Origin: Salipaludibacillus sp. CUR1
Lineage (GTDB): Bacteria; Bacillota; Bacilli; Bacillales; Salisediminibacteriaceae
NCBI RefSeq assembly: GCF_021028955.1
Contig: NZ_JAIWPE010000037.1
Span: 1-64,000, forward strand
Direction of reading: 5' to 3'
Length of the DNA: 64,000 bases
Position 1 is the stretch's first letter, and every line of letters begins with the position of its first letter. A program made the position numbers and the translations under genes. Positions 20,101 to 30,119 of this stretch are shown here, in pieces. Under the pieces are notes generated by a model. It saw nothing but the letters and a program-made list of their open reading frames with translations. It was not told the DNA's origin and made no database searches.

Positions 20101-20402
20101 GTGAGCTTCCGATTATTGGGGTCAATACGTATCTCAACCCGAACCCGCCATCTGAAGAAGAATTCGATATGGAACTGGCGAGGGCATCTAAAGAAGAAAA
20201 AGAAGCGCAAATTGAAGATTTGAGAAAGTTCCAGAGCGAGAATGAAGAGCAGGCAGAAGAAGCGCTGCATAGGTTAAAACAAACAGCCCTCTCTGGAGGA
20301 AACCTGTTTGAAGAATTGATGCACACCGTCCGCTCTGCAAGTCTCGGACAAGTTACCGGCGCTCTCTACGAAGTAGGCGGGCAATACAGACGAAACCTTT
20401 AA
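17148..20402 (+). CDS. icmF: Fused isobutyryl-CoA mutase IcmF
   Basis: A 1084-residue fusion enzyme that interconverts isobutyryl-CoA and butyryl-CoA using adenosylcobalamin. Order of domains: B12-binding domain (residues 10-140) with [11 protein letters not shown] carrying the base-off histidine and GGGGVI; a MeaB-like G-domain (about 195-420) with [26 protein letters not shown] and NKFD; a linker; and the TIM-barrel mutase domain (about 540-1084) with GEPYTAG-like [11 protein letters not shown] and [17 protein letters not shown]. Length matches known IcmF. It overlaps the TetR stop by 4 nt. It feeds branched-chain (valine-derived) acyl-CoA into straight-chain beta-oxidation with the upstream dehydrogenases. 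Confidence 0.95.
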   Translation: MSMYEPVHPVRFVTASSLFDGHDASINIMRRMLQASGAEVIHLGHNRSVDEVVRAAIQEDVQGIAISSYQGGHMEYFKYLHDQLQEKGAGHIQIFGGGGGVIIPSEIKELHDYGIARIFSPEDGRKQGLQGMINGMMEACDFATSAVQDLPKDLLLEKDSGAVARFVTVAEKKAFGETMTKDEHEQFQQALLDGELPKAPVLGITGTGGAGKSSLTDELVRRFLMAFPDKYIAILSVDPTKKKTGGALLGDRIRMNAIDSSRVYMRSLATRDSRQELSKAISEAIPVVKRAGYDLVIVETSGIGQGDAAITDVADVSMYVMTSEFGAPSQLEKIDMIDFADLIAINKFDRKGSEDALREVRKTYQRSHTRFEEDPEAMPVYGTMASQFNDPGTNRLFYELVQVINQKCEKDWQTELGKGDEIKLRNAVIPADQIHYLREIARTVKGYHGETEAEVSKARRVFQLEGTLELLEEHSASGTDTAELEKLRDYYRTSMLPEAQKALETWEDKKKAYKEDQYVIKIRDKEIVTDIQTKSLSGLNIPKVSLPKFADYGEIIRWIRSENVPGEFPYTAGVFPFKRKGEDPKRQFAGEGGPARTNRRFHYLSKNDEAKRLSTAFDSVTLYGEDPDHRPDIYGKIGESGVSICTLDDMKTLYSGFDLVDPSTSVSMTINGPAPIILAMFMNTAIDQQLDRFREQEGREPSPEEAADIRAKTLSVVRGTVQADILKEDQGQNTCIFSTEFALRLMGDIQQYFIDHKVRNYYSVSISGYHIAEAGANPISQLAFTLSNGFTYVEYYLSRGMDVNDFAPNLSFFFSNGLDPEYTVIGRVARRIWAVAMKNKYGANERSQKLKYHIQTSGRSLHAQEVDFNDIRTTLQALLAIYDNCNSLHTNAYDEAVTTPTEESVRRAMAIQMIITKEMGLAKNENPQQGSFIVEELTDLVEEAVLLEMERISDRGGVLGAMETQYQRGKIQEESLLYETKKHSGELPIIGVNTYLNPNPPSEEEFDMELARASKEEKEAQIEDLRKFQSENEEQAEEALHRLKQTALSGGNLFEELMHTVRSASLGQVTGALYEVGGQYRRNL

Positions 20403-20414
20403 AAATGCCAGCAT

Positions 20415-20448
20415 AAACCGGCCCCTCCCGGAGGAGCCGGTTTATTTT
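20415..20448 (+). terminator. Intrinsic terminator of the acyl-CoA operon
   Basis: A 13-bp stem (AAACCGGCCCCTC / GAGGAGCCGGTTT, one mismatch) with a 3-nt loop lies 12 bp after icmF and is followed by TATTTT. Confidence 0.85.
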
Positions 20449-20481
20449 CCAGTAAATGGGGGGTATGACCCCATTTTGCAG
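20449..20481. repeat. Degenerate copy of the CCAGTAAATGGGGGGT palindrome
   Basis: CCAGTAAATGGGGGGTATGA followed by CCCCATTTT repeats the left arm and core of the perfect palindrome at 31985-32025; the right arm has decayed after the T-run. Confidence 0.55.
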
Positions 20482-20812
20482 ATTCTTTTCATTTGCCTGG
20501 TTGGCCGGCGCCATCAAAAAACTTCGCCTGACTATGGCATAAATGATAAAATTGTGTTTATAATGGAAGGTATGGATTTACAGGCTGGCAAACAAAGACT
20601 GACTAACAACTGCAACAAATGACTTAATGTAATACTTGTATAAGATCAAAAAGGTTTAAATACAGCAGCCTTTTTAGTACTTTAACAAAGTATCACTCTG
20701 TTAAAGGATTAAATCAGTATAAAAAATCTAAGGCTTTTGCCGGAAATTGGCAGTAAGCCCGGATTTATTGAAGAAAATTTGCCAATATTTATGGTGAAAG
20801 GATGTGCCCATA
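20482..20812 (+). other. Intergenic region upstream of rpoE
   Basis: No gene is visible. A TATAAT at about 20561 lacks a clear -35. A small hairpin AAAAAGG / CCTTTTT lies around 20651-20678. The rpoE ribosome-binding site is at the right end. Confidence 0.4.
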
Positions 20813-21319
20813 ATGAGTTTAAAGGATTATACTGAAGAACAGCTTCAGGAAACATCAATGATTGAAATTGCCAACGATCTTCTCACTGAACAAAACAATC
20901 CGATCGAGTACCACTCTCTGCTGAAACAGGTGGGTGAGGCTAAAGGACTTTCCGATGAGCAGCTGACAAATCGCATCTCCCATCTTTATACCGAAATGTC
21001 CATGGACGGCCGTTTCGTTAATTTAGGAGATAACCGCTGGGGACTCCGCTCCTGGTATCCATTCGACCAGACGGAAGAAGACCTTTCCCAGGAAGCGACT
21101 AAAGCGCGGAAAAAGCGTGCTAAGGAGAAAGAGGAAGAGGAAGGGTTATACGATGATCTTTCTGAAGACTTCGATGAATTCGAAGATCTGGAAGATGAGC
21201 TGGATGACCTCGCCAACGAAGAAGATACAGACTTTGATGAAGTGGAAGATGATGATTTCACGGATACCAATGATGATAGCGAAACAAGCGATGAAGAAAC
21301 TGAGGAAGAGGAACGTTAA
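20813..21319 (+). CDS. rpoE: DNA-directed RNA polymerase delta subunit
   Basis: A 168-residue protein specific to Firmicutes that binds RNA polymerase, speeds its recycling and alters promoter selection. The N-terminal HARE-HTH domain spans residues 1-90, ending in WGLRSWYPFDQ, as in B. subtilis RpoE. The C-terminal half is a disordered, almost purely acidic tail (EDLEDELDDLANEEDTDF and beyond) typical of the family. The ATG at 20813 follows GAAAGGATG; a GTG at 20804 would overlap that site. The rpoE-pyrG order is conserved in Bacillus. Confidence 0.95.
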   Translation: MSLKDYTEEQLQETSMIEIANDLLTEQNNPIEYHSLLKQVGEAKGLSDEQLTNRISHLYTEMSMDGRFVNLGDNRWGLRSWYPFDQTEEDLSQEATKARKKRAKEKEEEEGLYDDLSEDFDEFEDLEDELDDLANEEDTDFDEVEDDDFTDTNDDSETSDEETEEEER

Positions 21320-21444
21320 TAATAGGCTTGACTTTTCCCTCTGATATCGCTAAAATCATTTTTGGGCTTTACAAAAAGTTTAACTAAAAAGCTAATGATA
21401 TATAAGAAAGGAAAGCGCCGTAGTGTGCTGCCCTTTCTAAAAAC

Positions 21445-21496
21445 AAAAGTGCCCCCTTTTACCTTATGTGGATAGAGGGGGCCTTTTGTTTTTTTA
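21445..21496 (+). terminator. Terminator of rpoE or pyrG leader attenuator
   Basis: A stem with a C/U-rich 5' arm (GTGCCCCCT) and 3' arm AGGGGGC is followed by TTTTGTTTTTTT, about 100 bp before pyrG. B. subtilis pyrG is controlled by an attenuator with such a C/U-rich arm that pairs with poly(G) made by reiterative transcription. I did not find the GGGC start site needed, so it may simply be the rpoE terminator. Confidence 0.75.
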
Positions 21497-21574
21497 ATTT
21501 TATATAACTGTTGAAGCAGACTAACTGTCACAGCAGATTTTTATAATCACCCCGGCCAGTATCTAAATCATTAA

Positions 21575-23194
<1,620 letters not shown>

Positions 23195-23210
23195 GGAATA
23201 CCAGTAAATT

Positions 23211-23264
23211 AAACCGTCTCATCCGGGCCTGCGTTTTGCAGGCAGGGGGTGAGGCGGTTTTTTA
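23211..23264 (+). terminator. Intrinsic terminator of pyrG
   Basis: Outer stem AAACCGTCTCA / TGAGGCGGTTT encloses a second hairpin GCCTGC / GCAGGC and is followed by TTTT. Confidence 0.85.
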
Positions 23265-23352
23265 TGCGCAGGCATTGCTTTCGTTAAGCTATGTTTTCCA
23301 ATAAAGTCCTGGAATTAAAAAAGGGTTCCAGCTGCTTATGTCAAATACTACT

Positions 23353-23371
23353 AGAAGAAGTAACTTCTTCT
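23353..23371. promoter_or_regulatory. Perfect 9-1-9 inverted repeat upstream of thioesterase
   Basis: AGAAGAAGT-A-ACTTCTTCT is a perfect dyad about 110 bp before the thioesterase start. The single-base centre cannot form an RNA hairpin well, so a DNA-binding protein operator is more likely. The protein is not known. Confidence 0.5.
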
Positions 23372-23479
23372 TCCTTCTGGTAAAAATGCTTTAAGCGATG
23401 GTCTTTACGAGGTCGTGCCGTTGCGGAATCGTAAAGGAAGCTGCAATGGCCGGTAATTTAAACTAAAGAGGTGAAAAGA

Positions 23480-23956
23480 ATGGATCAAGTGACGCATGCT
23501 ATTCAAGACTATTATCCTGAAGATTTTGCCCACTGCTTCGGCTGCGGGAGAATGAATGAACAGGGCCACCAGTTCCGTACTGGCTGGGACGGGGACAAAA
23601 CTGTAACGATTTATTCGCCGAAGGAAGAACACAAAGCGATTCCAGGCTTTGTATACGGCGGACTGATCGCTTCTCTTGTGGACTGCCACGGTACCGGTTC
23701 GGCAGCGCTGGTTAAGCACAGGGACAATGGGCTGGAGCCGGAAGACGCGGAAGACGCTCCCCGCTTCGTAACAGGATCACTGGCAGTGAAATATTTAAAA
23801 CCGACCCCACAGGGAGTCCCGCTTCGTGCGGTAGGAAGGCACGAAAAGACAGAGGGTAAGAAAATTACAATAAAAGTGGATGTCTATGCTGAAGATGCCC
23901 TTGTAGTAACAGGAGAGGTCACAGCTGTGGAAATGCCGGATACATTTAAAAAATAA
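23480..23956 (+). CDS. PaaI-type hotdog thioesterase
   Basis: A 158-residue single hotdog-fold protein. CFGCGRMNEQGHQF near the N-terminus and GFVYGGLIASLVDCHGTGSAAL, the hotdog helix with the catalytic-type Asp, are typical of PaaI/YbgC-like acyl-CoA thioesterases, which hydrolyse acyl-CoA to free acid and CoA. The substrate is not predictable. AAAGAGG precedes the ATG at 23480; the GTG at 23471 overlaps that site. It is a monocistronic gene between the pyrG terminator and its own terminator, with a 9-1-9 dyad upstream. Confidence 0.85.
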   Translation: MDQVTHAIQDYYPEDFAHCFGCGRMNEQGHQFRTGWDGDKTVTIYSPKEEHKAIPGFVYGGLIASLVDCHGTGSAALVKHRDNGLEPEDAEDAPRFVTGSLAVKYLKPTPQGVPLRAVGRHEKTEGKKITIKVDVYAEDALVVTGEVTAVEMPDTFKK

Positions 23957-23967
23957 CATTTCATTAA

Positions 23968-24007
23968 AAAGGCGGCTGCCTGATTTAAAATAAGGCAGCT
24001 GCCTTTA
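23968..24007 (+). terminator. Intrinsic terminator of the thioesterase gene
   Basis: A 14-bp stem (AAAGGCGGCTGCCT / AGGCAGCTGCCTTT, one mismatch) with an 11-nt loop lies 11 bp after the stop. Confidence 0.8.
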
Positions 24008-24012
24008 TCGGA

Positions 24013-24090
24013 AATAAGGTCCGCTCAGTGAGCGAGAAAGCATCCGAGCGGGCCATATACCGCCAATAAGCTCCGTTCAGTCATCCGGGC
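24013..24090. repeat. Two near-copies of an AATAAGnTCCGnTCAGT motif
   Basis: AATAAGGTCCGCTCAGT (24013-24029) and AATAAGCTCCGTTCAGT (24065-24081), each followed by CATCCGnGC, lie in the convergent gap before ywjG. They may be a small degenerated repeat. Confidence 0.4.
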
Positions 24091-24184
24091 AGCTGCCTCT
24101 ACTTATATAAGAGGGTCTTCTCAAATCAGTCGAGACGGACGCCCCCTTTGCCTCCCGGAATAGAAAAAATCCCCGCTTTTTTGA

Positions 24185-24703
24185 TCACATGTCATGTTCT
24201 TCAAGAATTTCCATAACTGAAAAGTACAAACGATAATAAATGTGGAGCCCTATTAAGAGGTGGGGTTTGCCAATTCGGTTTCCTGATTCCATCGGAACAA
24301 GCCCGTGCTGGATATGAGTGTTAAACGAGAAATCAGCTTTATCCTGCCATACATTTTTTTCTGCATTATCTCCTGAACAGATGGAAATAACGGTGGCGCC
24401 CTGCTTTTTTGCTTCATCAGCCAAATGCTCTAAACGCGGGTTTTCCAAGCTTGATGAGGCAGTAACAAGCGTATCCATTTCAGTAAAAGAGGGGGCTTTG
24501 CCTATTTTTATGCTCCCGGGGATCCGGTCTTCTCCCGAACATGCCTGGATCGTTAATCCTTCCATTTCATTATCGCCGCACCAGAAGAGGCGGCCGTCAC
24601 TTATGACACTTTGGGCTATGGCTCGTGACGCATCTTCTATGTCTTCTTCATAGTTATTCAAACGTTTGATTAAACCTGTTAATTGAGTGGTGAAAATCTT
24701 CAT
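24185..24703 (-). CDS. ywjG: DUF2529 (YwjG-like) protein
   Basis: A 172-residue protein of the DUF2529/YwjG family, which has a sugar-isomerase (SIS)-like fold: FWCGDNEMEGL, DTLVTASSSLENPRL and GATVISICSGDN resemble the phosphosugar-binding loops of SIS domains. Function unknown. It is transcribed leftward between pyrG and spo0F, the same place as in B. subtilis. A purine-rich site (AGGAGACGATTG) lies before the ATG. It diverges from spo0F. Confidence 0.82.
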   Translation of the reverse strand: MKIFTTQLTGLIKRLNNYEEDIEDASRAIAQSVISDGRLFWCGDNEMEGLTIQACSGEDRIPGSIKIGKAPSFTEMDTLVTASSSLENPRLEHLADEAKKQGATVISICSGDNAEKNVWQDKADFSFNTHIQHGLVPMESGNRIGKPHLLIGLHIYYRLYFSVMEILEEHDM

Positions 24704-24912
24704 TTCTTCAATCGTCTCCTTTCTGAAGAATGCTCTGTAAAAATTATTTTACCAGTTATGTGCAGGGTTTTCCCGCACGGCTGGAGAAATACATGAAATA
24801 ACCGAAGTTGTTTTTTATCGAACAGTCCGATATAGTTATATCTAAAGTAATGGTAAAACGGTAGATACTTACATAATTATGGCGAATTTCTAAAAGATAG
24901 CTCTGTTTTACT

Positions 24913-24939
24913 AGAGGAATTAGTATAGTTTTAGAGAAT
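24913..24939 (+). promoter_or_regulatory. Sigma-H promoter of spo0F
   Basis: AGAGGAATT, an 11-bp spacer, then AGAGAAT fit the sigma-H consensus (RnAGGAwWW, about 11-12 bp, RnnGAAT). It lies about 80 bp before spo0F, where B. subtilis also has a sigma-H promoter. The rest of the 314-bp gap to ywjG shows no gene. Confidence 0.75.
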
Positions 24940-25017
24940 GTTTTATTAAAGAAGGATAAAACATTCATTGTTATCATTCAATTTAATAGACCGAAGACTG
25001 GATGGGGAGGACGTTTT

Positions 25018-25380
25018 ATGAGCGAAAAAGTGCTGATAGTAGATGATCAATTCGGTATTCGTGTCCTTTTGAAGGAAGTTTTTGAAAAAGATGGTTATGA
25101 AACTTATGATGCTTCCAATGGAAAAATGGCACTTGAACTGATTGAAGAAAAACACCCGGATCTTATACTGCTTGATATGAAAATTCCGGGAATGGACGGG
25201 CTTGAAATTCTGAGGGAAATCCGCAACCGGGATTTAAATGTCAACGTTATTATGATGACAGCTTACGGAGAGCTTGAAATGATAAACGAAGCAAAGAAAC
25301 TTGGCGCGATAGCCCACTTCGCCAAGCCGTTTGACATTGATGAAGTCCGCAAAAAAATCCGCACCTTTTTCGATTCTTAA
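25018..25380 (+). CDS. spo0F: Sporulation phosphorelay response regulator Spo0F
   Basis: A 120-residue single-domain response regulator that takes phosphate from sporulation kinases and passes it to Spo0B, the second step of the phosphorelay controlling Spo0A. The acidic pocket Asp9/Asp10 (VDD), phosphorylation site Asp53 ([11 protein letters not shown]), Thr81 (MMTAYGE) and Lys103 (HFAKPFD) are all present, and there is no output domain. GGGGAGG lies upstream of the ATG. A sigma-H promoter precedes it, consistent with induction at the onset of sporulation. Order ywjG-spo0F-fba is conserved. Confidence 0.97.
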   Translation: MSEKVLIVDDQFGIRVLLKEVFEKDGYETYDASNGKMALELIEEKHPDLILLDMKIPGMDGLEILREIRNRDLNVNVIMMTAYGELEMINEAKKLGAIAHFAKPFDIDEVRKKIRTFFDS

Positions 25381-25423
25381 AAGCCGGCTTTATTTTTGTG
25401 AATGAATTTGTCATAATATAAAC

Positions 25424-25471
25424 GTGAAAAACACAAGCTATATGCTATAATGAGTTTGTGCGTCTGTCGAA
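25424..25471 (+). promoter_or_regulatory. Promoter of fba with a Spo0A box
   Basis: TATGCTATAAT (extended -10, TATAAT at 25446-25451) with a poor -35 (GTGAAA, 16-bp spacer) lies about 200 bp before fba. TGTCGAA, the core of the Spo0A box, occurs at 25465-25471, just after the expected start point. A 7-bp match can be chance. Confidence 0.45.
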
Positions 25472-25651
25472 ATGTAAGCCCGGGACCGCGGAAGTTCAAG
25501 GCTTTTTTCACTTAAAACGTCCGAAACGTACAAATGGCAAAGATTAAGGGGGGAGCAGTTTTCCTCATAATCGTGTTATTTGTATGTTTGTTTTGTGAGA
25601 AGCATCAGGACAGACGAATCACGCACGGTAAATCAAAGGAGGATTTAAAGA

Positions 25652-26515
25652 ATGCCTTTAGTATCAATGAAAGAAATGCTCGAAACAGCAAAAGAAAACT
25701 CTTATGGAGTCGGCCAGTTTAACTTGAACAACCTTGAGTTTACTCAGGCGATTCTGCAAGCAGCCCAGGAAGAACAGTCACCGGTTATTTTAGGTGTATC
25801 TGAAGGTGCTGCCCGCTACATGGGAGGTTTCTATACCGTTGTATCAATGGTTGAAGCACTTATGGCTGATTATGAAGTTACAGTTCCAGTAGCTATTCAC
25901 TTGGACCACGGTTCAAGCTTTGAAAAGTGTGTGGAAGCAATGTATGCCGGATTTACGTCTGTTATGATTGACGGATCTCACTACCCGCTTGCGGAAAACA
26001 TTGCGTTAACTAAAAAAGTGGTTGATGTAGCTCACACATTAGGTGTATCTGTAGAAGCTGAGCTTGGCAGAATCGGCGGCCAGGAAGATGACCTGGTTGT
26101 CAGCGATGCTGAAGCCGCTTATGCGATTCCTGCTGAATGTGACCAGTTAATCCGCGAAACAAAAGTAGACTGCTTCGCGCCTGCATTAGGTTCAGTCCAC
26201 GGTCCTTATAAAGGGGAACCAAACCTTGGATTTGACCGCATGGAAGAGATCTCTAACCTGACTGATGTTCCTCTTGTTCTTCACGGCGGAACTGGAATTC
26301 CGACTCACGACATCAAAAAGGCGATTTCTTTCGGTACAGCTAAGATCAACGTTAACACTGAGAACCAGATTTCTTCTGTAAAGCGTGTTCGTGAGGTATT
26401 AAACGAGAATCCTGAAATGATCGATCCTCGTAAATATCTAGGACCTGCCCGTGAAGCAATCAAAGAAACAGTTATTGGTAAAATGCGCGAATTCGGATCT
26501 TCCGGAAAAGCTTAA
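25652..26515 (+). CDS. fba: Class II fructose-1,6-bisphosphate aldolase
   Basis: A 287-residue zinc-dependent aldolase cleaving fructose 1,6-bisphosphate to glyceraldehyde 3-phosphate and dihydroxyacetone phosphate. Motifs: [13 protein letters not shown] at the N-terminus, [12 protein letters not shown] with a zinc-binding His, [14 protein letters not shown], the second zinc His in GSVHGPYKG, and the third in [18 protein letters not shown]. Length and sequence match Bacillus FbaA. AAAGGAGG lies before the ATG. It is followed by a hairpin, a cre-like site and the transaldolase gene. Confidence 0.96.
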   Translation: MPLVSMKEMLETAKENSYGVGQFNLNNLEFTQAILQAAQEEQSPVILGVSEGAARYMGGFYTVVSMVEALMADYEVTVPVAIHLDHGSSFEKCVEAMYAGFTSVMIDGSHYPLAENIALTKKVVDVAHTLGVSVEAELGRIGGQEDDLVVSDAEAAYAIPAECDQLIRETKVDCFAPALGSVHGPYKGEPNLGFDRMEEISNLTDVPLVLHGGTGIPTHDIKKAISFGTAKINVNTENQISSVKRVREVLNENPEMIDPRKYLGPAREAIKETVIGKMREFGSSGKA

Positions 26516-26528
26516 ATTCAGTATATTG

Positions 26529-26554
26529 ACAGCACCAACACCCGTTGGTGCTGT
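26529..26554 (+). terminator. Hairpin between fba and tal
   Basis: A perfect 11-bp stem ACAGCACCAAC / GTTGGTGCTGT with a 4-nt loop starts 13 bp after fba. It is followed by TATAATC rather than a T-run, so termination would be weak. The octamers GCACCAAC and GTTGGTGC are also the arms of the 91-bp repeat array unit at 33061. Confidence 0.55.
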
Positions 26555-26567
26555 TATAATCACTCAA

Positions 26568-26583
26568 TAGTAAGCGCTGTCAC
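26568..26583 (+). promoter_or_regulatory. Candidate cre site upstream of tal
   Basis: TAGTAAGCGCTGTCAC matches the CcpA site WTGNAANCGNWNNCWW except at the second and last positions. It lies about 35 bp before the transaldolase start. Confidence 0.4.
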
Positions 26584-26616
26584 TATGACTATGACTTTGG
26601 ATGGAGAGGTGAAACA

Positions 26617-27261
26617 ATGAAGTTTTTCATTGATACGGCTAATACAGATGAAATTAAAGAGGCTCATTCTTTAGGTATTCTGGCAGGAGTGACCACCAAC
26701 CCTTCACTCGTTGCAAAAGAAGGAGTGGATTTTCATGAGAGGCTCCGGGAAATTACGAACATTGTTCCCGGCTCTGTGAGCGCGGAAGTCATTGCGACCG
26801 ATGCGGAAGGAATGATTAAAGAAGGCAAAGAGCTTGCAGCTATTGCTCCGAATATTACAGTTAAAGTGCCGATGACACTGGAAGGGTTAAAAGCTGTCCG
26901 GACGTTCAGCGAATTAAATATTAAGACAAATGTAACCCTTGTTTTCTCGGCAAACCAGGCACTTCTGGCGGCACGTGCAGGCGCTTCATATGTATCTCCG
27001 TTTCTCGGGCGGCTTGATGATATCGGGCATAACGGCCTGGATCTCATCAAAACAATTTCAGAAATGTTTTACCTTCATGAAATTGAAACAGAAATTATCG
27101 CAGCATCGATCCGCCACCCTCAGCATGTGGCTGAATCAGCAATGAGCGGGGCGCATATTGCCACAATGCCTCTTAAAGTGATAGAGCAGTTAGTTAAACA
27201 TCCTTTAACAGACCTCGGAATCGAAAAATTCCTGACCGACTGGAATAAGGCTAATAAATAA
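26617..27261 (+). CDS. tal: Transaldolase (short, MipB/TalC type)
   Basis: A 214-residue member of the short transaldolase/fructose-6-phosphate aldolase family, moving a dihydroxyacetone unit between sugar phosphates in the pentose phosphate pathway. [29 protein letters not shown], the Schiff-base lysine in NITVKVPMT and [11 protein letters not shown] are characteristic. Length matches B. subtilis YwjH. GGAGAGG precedes the ATG. It follows fba, linking glycolysis and pentose phosphate genes, and ends in a strong terminator. Confidence 0.94.
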   Translation: MKFFIDTANTDEIKEAHSLGILAGVTTNPSLVAKEGVDFHERLREITNIVPGSVSAEVIATDAEGMIKEGKELAAIAPNITVKVPMTLEGLKAVRTFSELNIKTNVTLVFSANQALLAARAGASYVSPFLGRLDDIGHNGLDLIKTISEMFYLHEIETEIIAASIRHPQHVAESAMSGAHIATMPLKVIEQLVKHPLTDLGIEKFLTDWNKANK

Positions 27262-27273
27262 AACATGAAAGAG

Positions 27274-27303
27274 AGGCACCTTCGAGAAGGTGCCTTTCTT
27301 TCT
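27274..27303 (+). terminator. Intrinsic terminator of fba-tal
   Basis: Perfect 10-bp stem AGGCACCTTC / GAAGGTGCCT with a 2-nt gap in the loop, followed by TTCTTTCT, 12 bp after tal. Confidence 0.85.
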
Positions 27304-27435
27304 ATAGTATAGTAAACTTTACCCATCTTCTGAAAATTGATTGTCTAAATGACCGGTACATCGTGTAAAATGGAAATTAAGAAGTTTTACAGAAGATTTT
27401 TACACAACGTATGACAGAAGGGAAGCTGTTTTTAA

Positions 27436-28722
27436 ATGGAAAAATTATTAATTGAAGGCGGTCATTCACTTGAAGGAACCGTTACAATCAGTGGAGCAAA
27501 AAATAGTGCAGTTGCGCTTATACCAGCTGCCATATTAGCTGACTCGAAAGTGACAATCGACAATCTCCCTGACATTTCTGATGTAGAAACGCTGGCCTTT
27601 CTGCTTGAAGAGATCGGCGGTAAGACAGAACTTGATAATGACACTCTCGTGATTCATCCTGAGAACATGTTCTCTATGCCGCTGCCAAACGGCCGGGTGA
27701 AGCAGTTAAGAGCTTCCTATTATATGATGGGAGCTATGCTTGGAAAATTTAATAAAGCAGTTATCGGGCTGCCTGGGGGCTGCAATCTTGGTCCGCGCCC
27801 GATTGATCAGCATATTAAAGGATTTGAAGCACTTGGAGCCAAAGTAACAAATGAGCAGGGGGCCCTTTACCTGCAGGCGGAGGAACTGAGAGGTGCAAGA
27901 ATATACCTCGACGTCGTCAGTGTAGGTGCGACTATTAATATTATGCTTGCTGCAGTTAAGGCAAAAGGGCAGACAATTATTGAAAATGCAGCAAAAGAGC
28001 CTGAGATTATTGATGTAGCGACATTACTCACAAGTATGGGCGCGAATATAAAAGGAGCCGGTACTAACGTCATCCGGATAGAGGGGAAAGACGAACTTCA
28101 CGGATGCCGTCATTCGATTATCCCGGACCGGATTGAGGCAGGGACGTATATGATTTTAGCTGCGGCTAAGGGCCGGGCGGTTAAAGTCGACAACGTGATC
28201 CCGCTTCACCTTGAATCGCTCAGCTCAAAGCTTCGTGAAATGAATGTCGGTGTTGGAGTAAGTGACGATGCCATCTACATAGAAAGTAAACCCGTATTAT
28301 CGCCTGTAGATGTTAAAACACTTGTATACCCGGGTTTTCCTACAGACCTGCAGCAGCCTATGACGAGCCTTCTTACAAAGGCAGAGGGCTCCAGCATTGT
28401 AACAGATACTATTTATAATGCCCGTTTTAAACATATTGATGAGCTTAGAAGAATGGGAGCCAGTATTAAAGTTGAAGGCCGTTCGGCGCTGGTAAATGGC
28501 GGCAGCCGCCTGCAAGGGGCGAAAGTGAGAGCCTCAGACTTAAGGGCCGGAGCCGCGCTCGTAGTCGCAGGCCTCATGGCTGAAGGTGTCACTGAAATTA
28601 CCGGGGTCAACCATATTGACAGGGGTTATGCTTACCTGGAGGATAAACTGAAAGGCCTTGGAGCAAATATTTGGCGTGAATCTCTTAATCCGGAAGAACT
28701 TCGTGAACTGAAAAGTTCCTGA
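27436..28722 (+). CDS. murA: UDP-N-acetylglucosamine 1-carboxyvinyltransferase (MurAB/MurZ)
   Basis: A 428-residue enzyme transferring enolpyruvate from PEP to UDP-GlcNAc, the first committed step of peptidoglycan synthesis in the cytosol. The N-terminal GAKNSA carries the catalytic Lys22. The active-site loop [12 protein letters not shown] carries Cys116, the residue alkylated by fosfomycin. Sequence and position after tal match the second Bacillus paralogue (MurAB, also called MurZ), so a murAA copy elsewhere is expected. The start at 27436 gives the family N-terminus (MEKLLIEGG). Confidence 0.95.
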   Translation: MEKLLIEGGHSLEGTVTISGAKNSAVALIPAAILADSKVTIDNLPDISDVETLAFLLEEIGGKTELDNDTLVIHPENMFSMPLPNGRVKQLRASYYMMGAMLGKFNKAVIGLPGGCNLGPRPIDQHIKGFEALGAKVTNEQGALYLQAEELRGARIYLDVVSVGATINIMLAAVKAKGQTIIENAAKEPEIIDVATLLTSMGANIKGAGTNVIRIEGKDELHGCRHSIIPDRIEAGTYMILAAAKGRAVKVDNVIPLHLESLSSKLREMNVGVGVSDDAIYIESKPVLSPVDVKTLVYPGFPTDLQQPMTSLLTKAEGSSIVTDTIYNARFKHIDELRRMGASIKVEGRSALVNGGSRLQGAKVRASDLRAGAALVVAGLMAEGVTEITGVNHIDRGYAYLEDKLKGLGANIWRESLNPEELRELKSS

Positions 28723-28795
28723 TATCAGCAGTCGCAGTTAAATTTTTATATTTAACGATATGTTTTATTTTTTAAAACAAAGGGGAGGAAATGAA

Positions 28796-29761
28796 ATGGA
28801 ACGGAGCTTGTCAATGGAGCTGGTAAGGGTGACAGAAGCAGCGGCCCTTGCCTCAGCAAGATGGATGGGAAAAGGCAGGAAAGAGGAGGCTGACCAGGCC
28901 GCCACTGAAGCTATGCGGGATGTGTTTGATACGATTCCGATGAAAGGAACTGTCGTCATTGGTGAAGGGGAAATGGATGAAGCGCCTATGCTTTATATCG
29001 GAGAACGGCTTGGAAACGGCTTCGGTCCCCGCGTGGATGTAGCTGTTGACCCGCTTGAAGGAACAAATATTGTAGCCAATGGGGAATGGAATGCTTTAGC
29101 TGTACTTGGAGTAGCGGATAAAGGCCATTTACTTCATGCGCCTGACATGTATATGGACAAAATTGCCGTGGGACCTGAAGCGGTAGGAAAAATTGATATA
29201 AACGCACCTGTAGCCGAGAATCTGGCGGCTGTTGCTAAAGCAAAGAATAAAGATGTTGAAGATGTTGTGGTCGCGATCCTTCGCCGTGAACGCCACAAGC
29301 GTATCATTGAAGAAGTCCGTTCAGCGGGTGCCCGTATTAAACTGATGGGCGATGGAGATGTAGCAGCCGCGATTAATACAGCGTTTGAAGACACCGGTGT
29401 AGATATGCTTCTCGGTTCAGGCGGCGCTCCTGAAGGCGTACTTGCGGCGATCGGGCTGAAATGCCTTGGCGGAGAAATCCAGGGTAAACTTCTTCCTCAA
29501 AATGATGAAGAACTGGCCCGGTGTAAAAAAATGGGAATTGAAGATGTTGACCGTGTCCTTTATATGAACGATCTTGTTACAGGTGATGACGCGATTTTTG
29601 CCGCCACAGGGGTAACTGACGGTGAACTTCTTAAAGGCGTGCAGTATAAAGGTTCAAAAGGAACGACTCAGTCTCTCGTTATGAGAGCCAAATCAGGAAC
29701 TGTCCGATTCATTGACGGTAAACACTCACTTACAAAAAAACCGGATCTCGTTATCCGCTGA
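28796..29761 (+). CDS. glpX: Class II fructose-1,6-bisphosphatase GlpX
   Basis: A 321-residue metal-dependent phosphatase of gluconeogenesis, converting fructose 1,6-bisphosphate to fructose 6-phosphate. Metal and substrate motifs: [22 protein letters not shown], and [14 protein letters not shown]. Length equals Bacillus GlpX. The ATG at 28796 follows GGGGAGG; the open frame upstream is not family-like. It lies between murA and rho, as in B. subtilis. Confidence 0.95.
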   Translation: MERSLSMELVRVTEAAALASARWMGKGRKEEADQAATEAMRDVFDTIPMKGTVVIGEGEMDEAPMLYIGERLGNGFGPRVDVAVDPLEGTNIVANGEWNALAVLGVADKGHLLHAPDMYMDKIAVGPEAVGKIDINAPVAENLAAVAKAKNKDVEDVVVAILRRERHKRIIEEVRSAGARIKLMGDGDVAAAINTAFEDTGVDMLLGSGGAPEGVLAAIGLKCLGGEIQGKLLPQNDEELARCKKMGIEDVDRVLYMNDLVTGDDAIFAATGVTDGELLKGVQYKGSKGTTQSLVMRAKSGTVRFIDGKHSLTKKPDLVIR

Positions 29762-30119
29762 GGGGCCTCTCCCTCAGCTCTCCATCTGGAGGGTTGAATG
29801 GTATAGGAAGGTCGTCCCCCTTGTTTTACACAGAAAAATATGCTTAGATTAAGAGTGAAAATCCGGTTCTTCTCTGTATTTGAAATTTGCCGTGAGCTTA
29901 CTTCAAATAACCCTTTCCTTACCTCACGATACTTCTGCCAACAACTTCTTGGTATTAAAATCATCCTTCATTCCAGTTTGATTGACACATCGTTTGATTT
30001 CATATATGAGAAGATTACTTTTTTAAATACAACTGCCTGCCTTCAGGGACAGGTCTACTTTCCGGAAGCTTCTGTTTCACTCAGACAAGCTGTTATGGAA
30101 AAGATTCAGAAAAGGTGTG
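29762..30119 (+). other. Leader region of rho
   Basis: 358 bp with no credible gene. Small inverted repeats such as CTGAG / CTCAG just after glpX have no T-run. Bacterial rho genes are often autoregulated through their leaders, but no specific signal can be read here. Confidence 0.4.

Noticed and set aside
26526-26560. TTGACA ... TATAAT pair between fba and tal as a promoter
   Set aside because: The spacer is 23 bp and holds a strong hairpin, too long for sigma-A.
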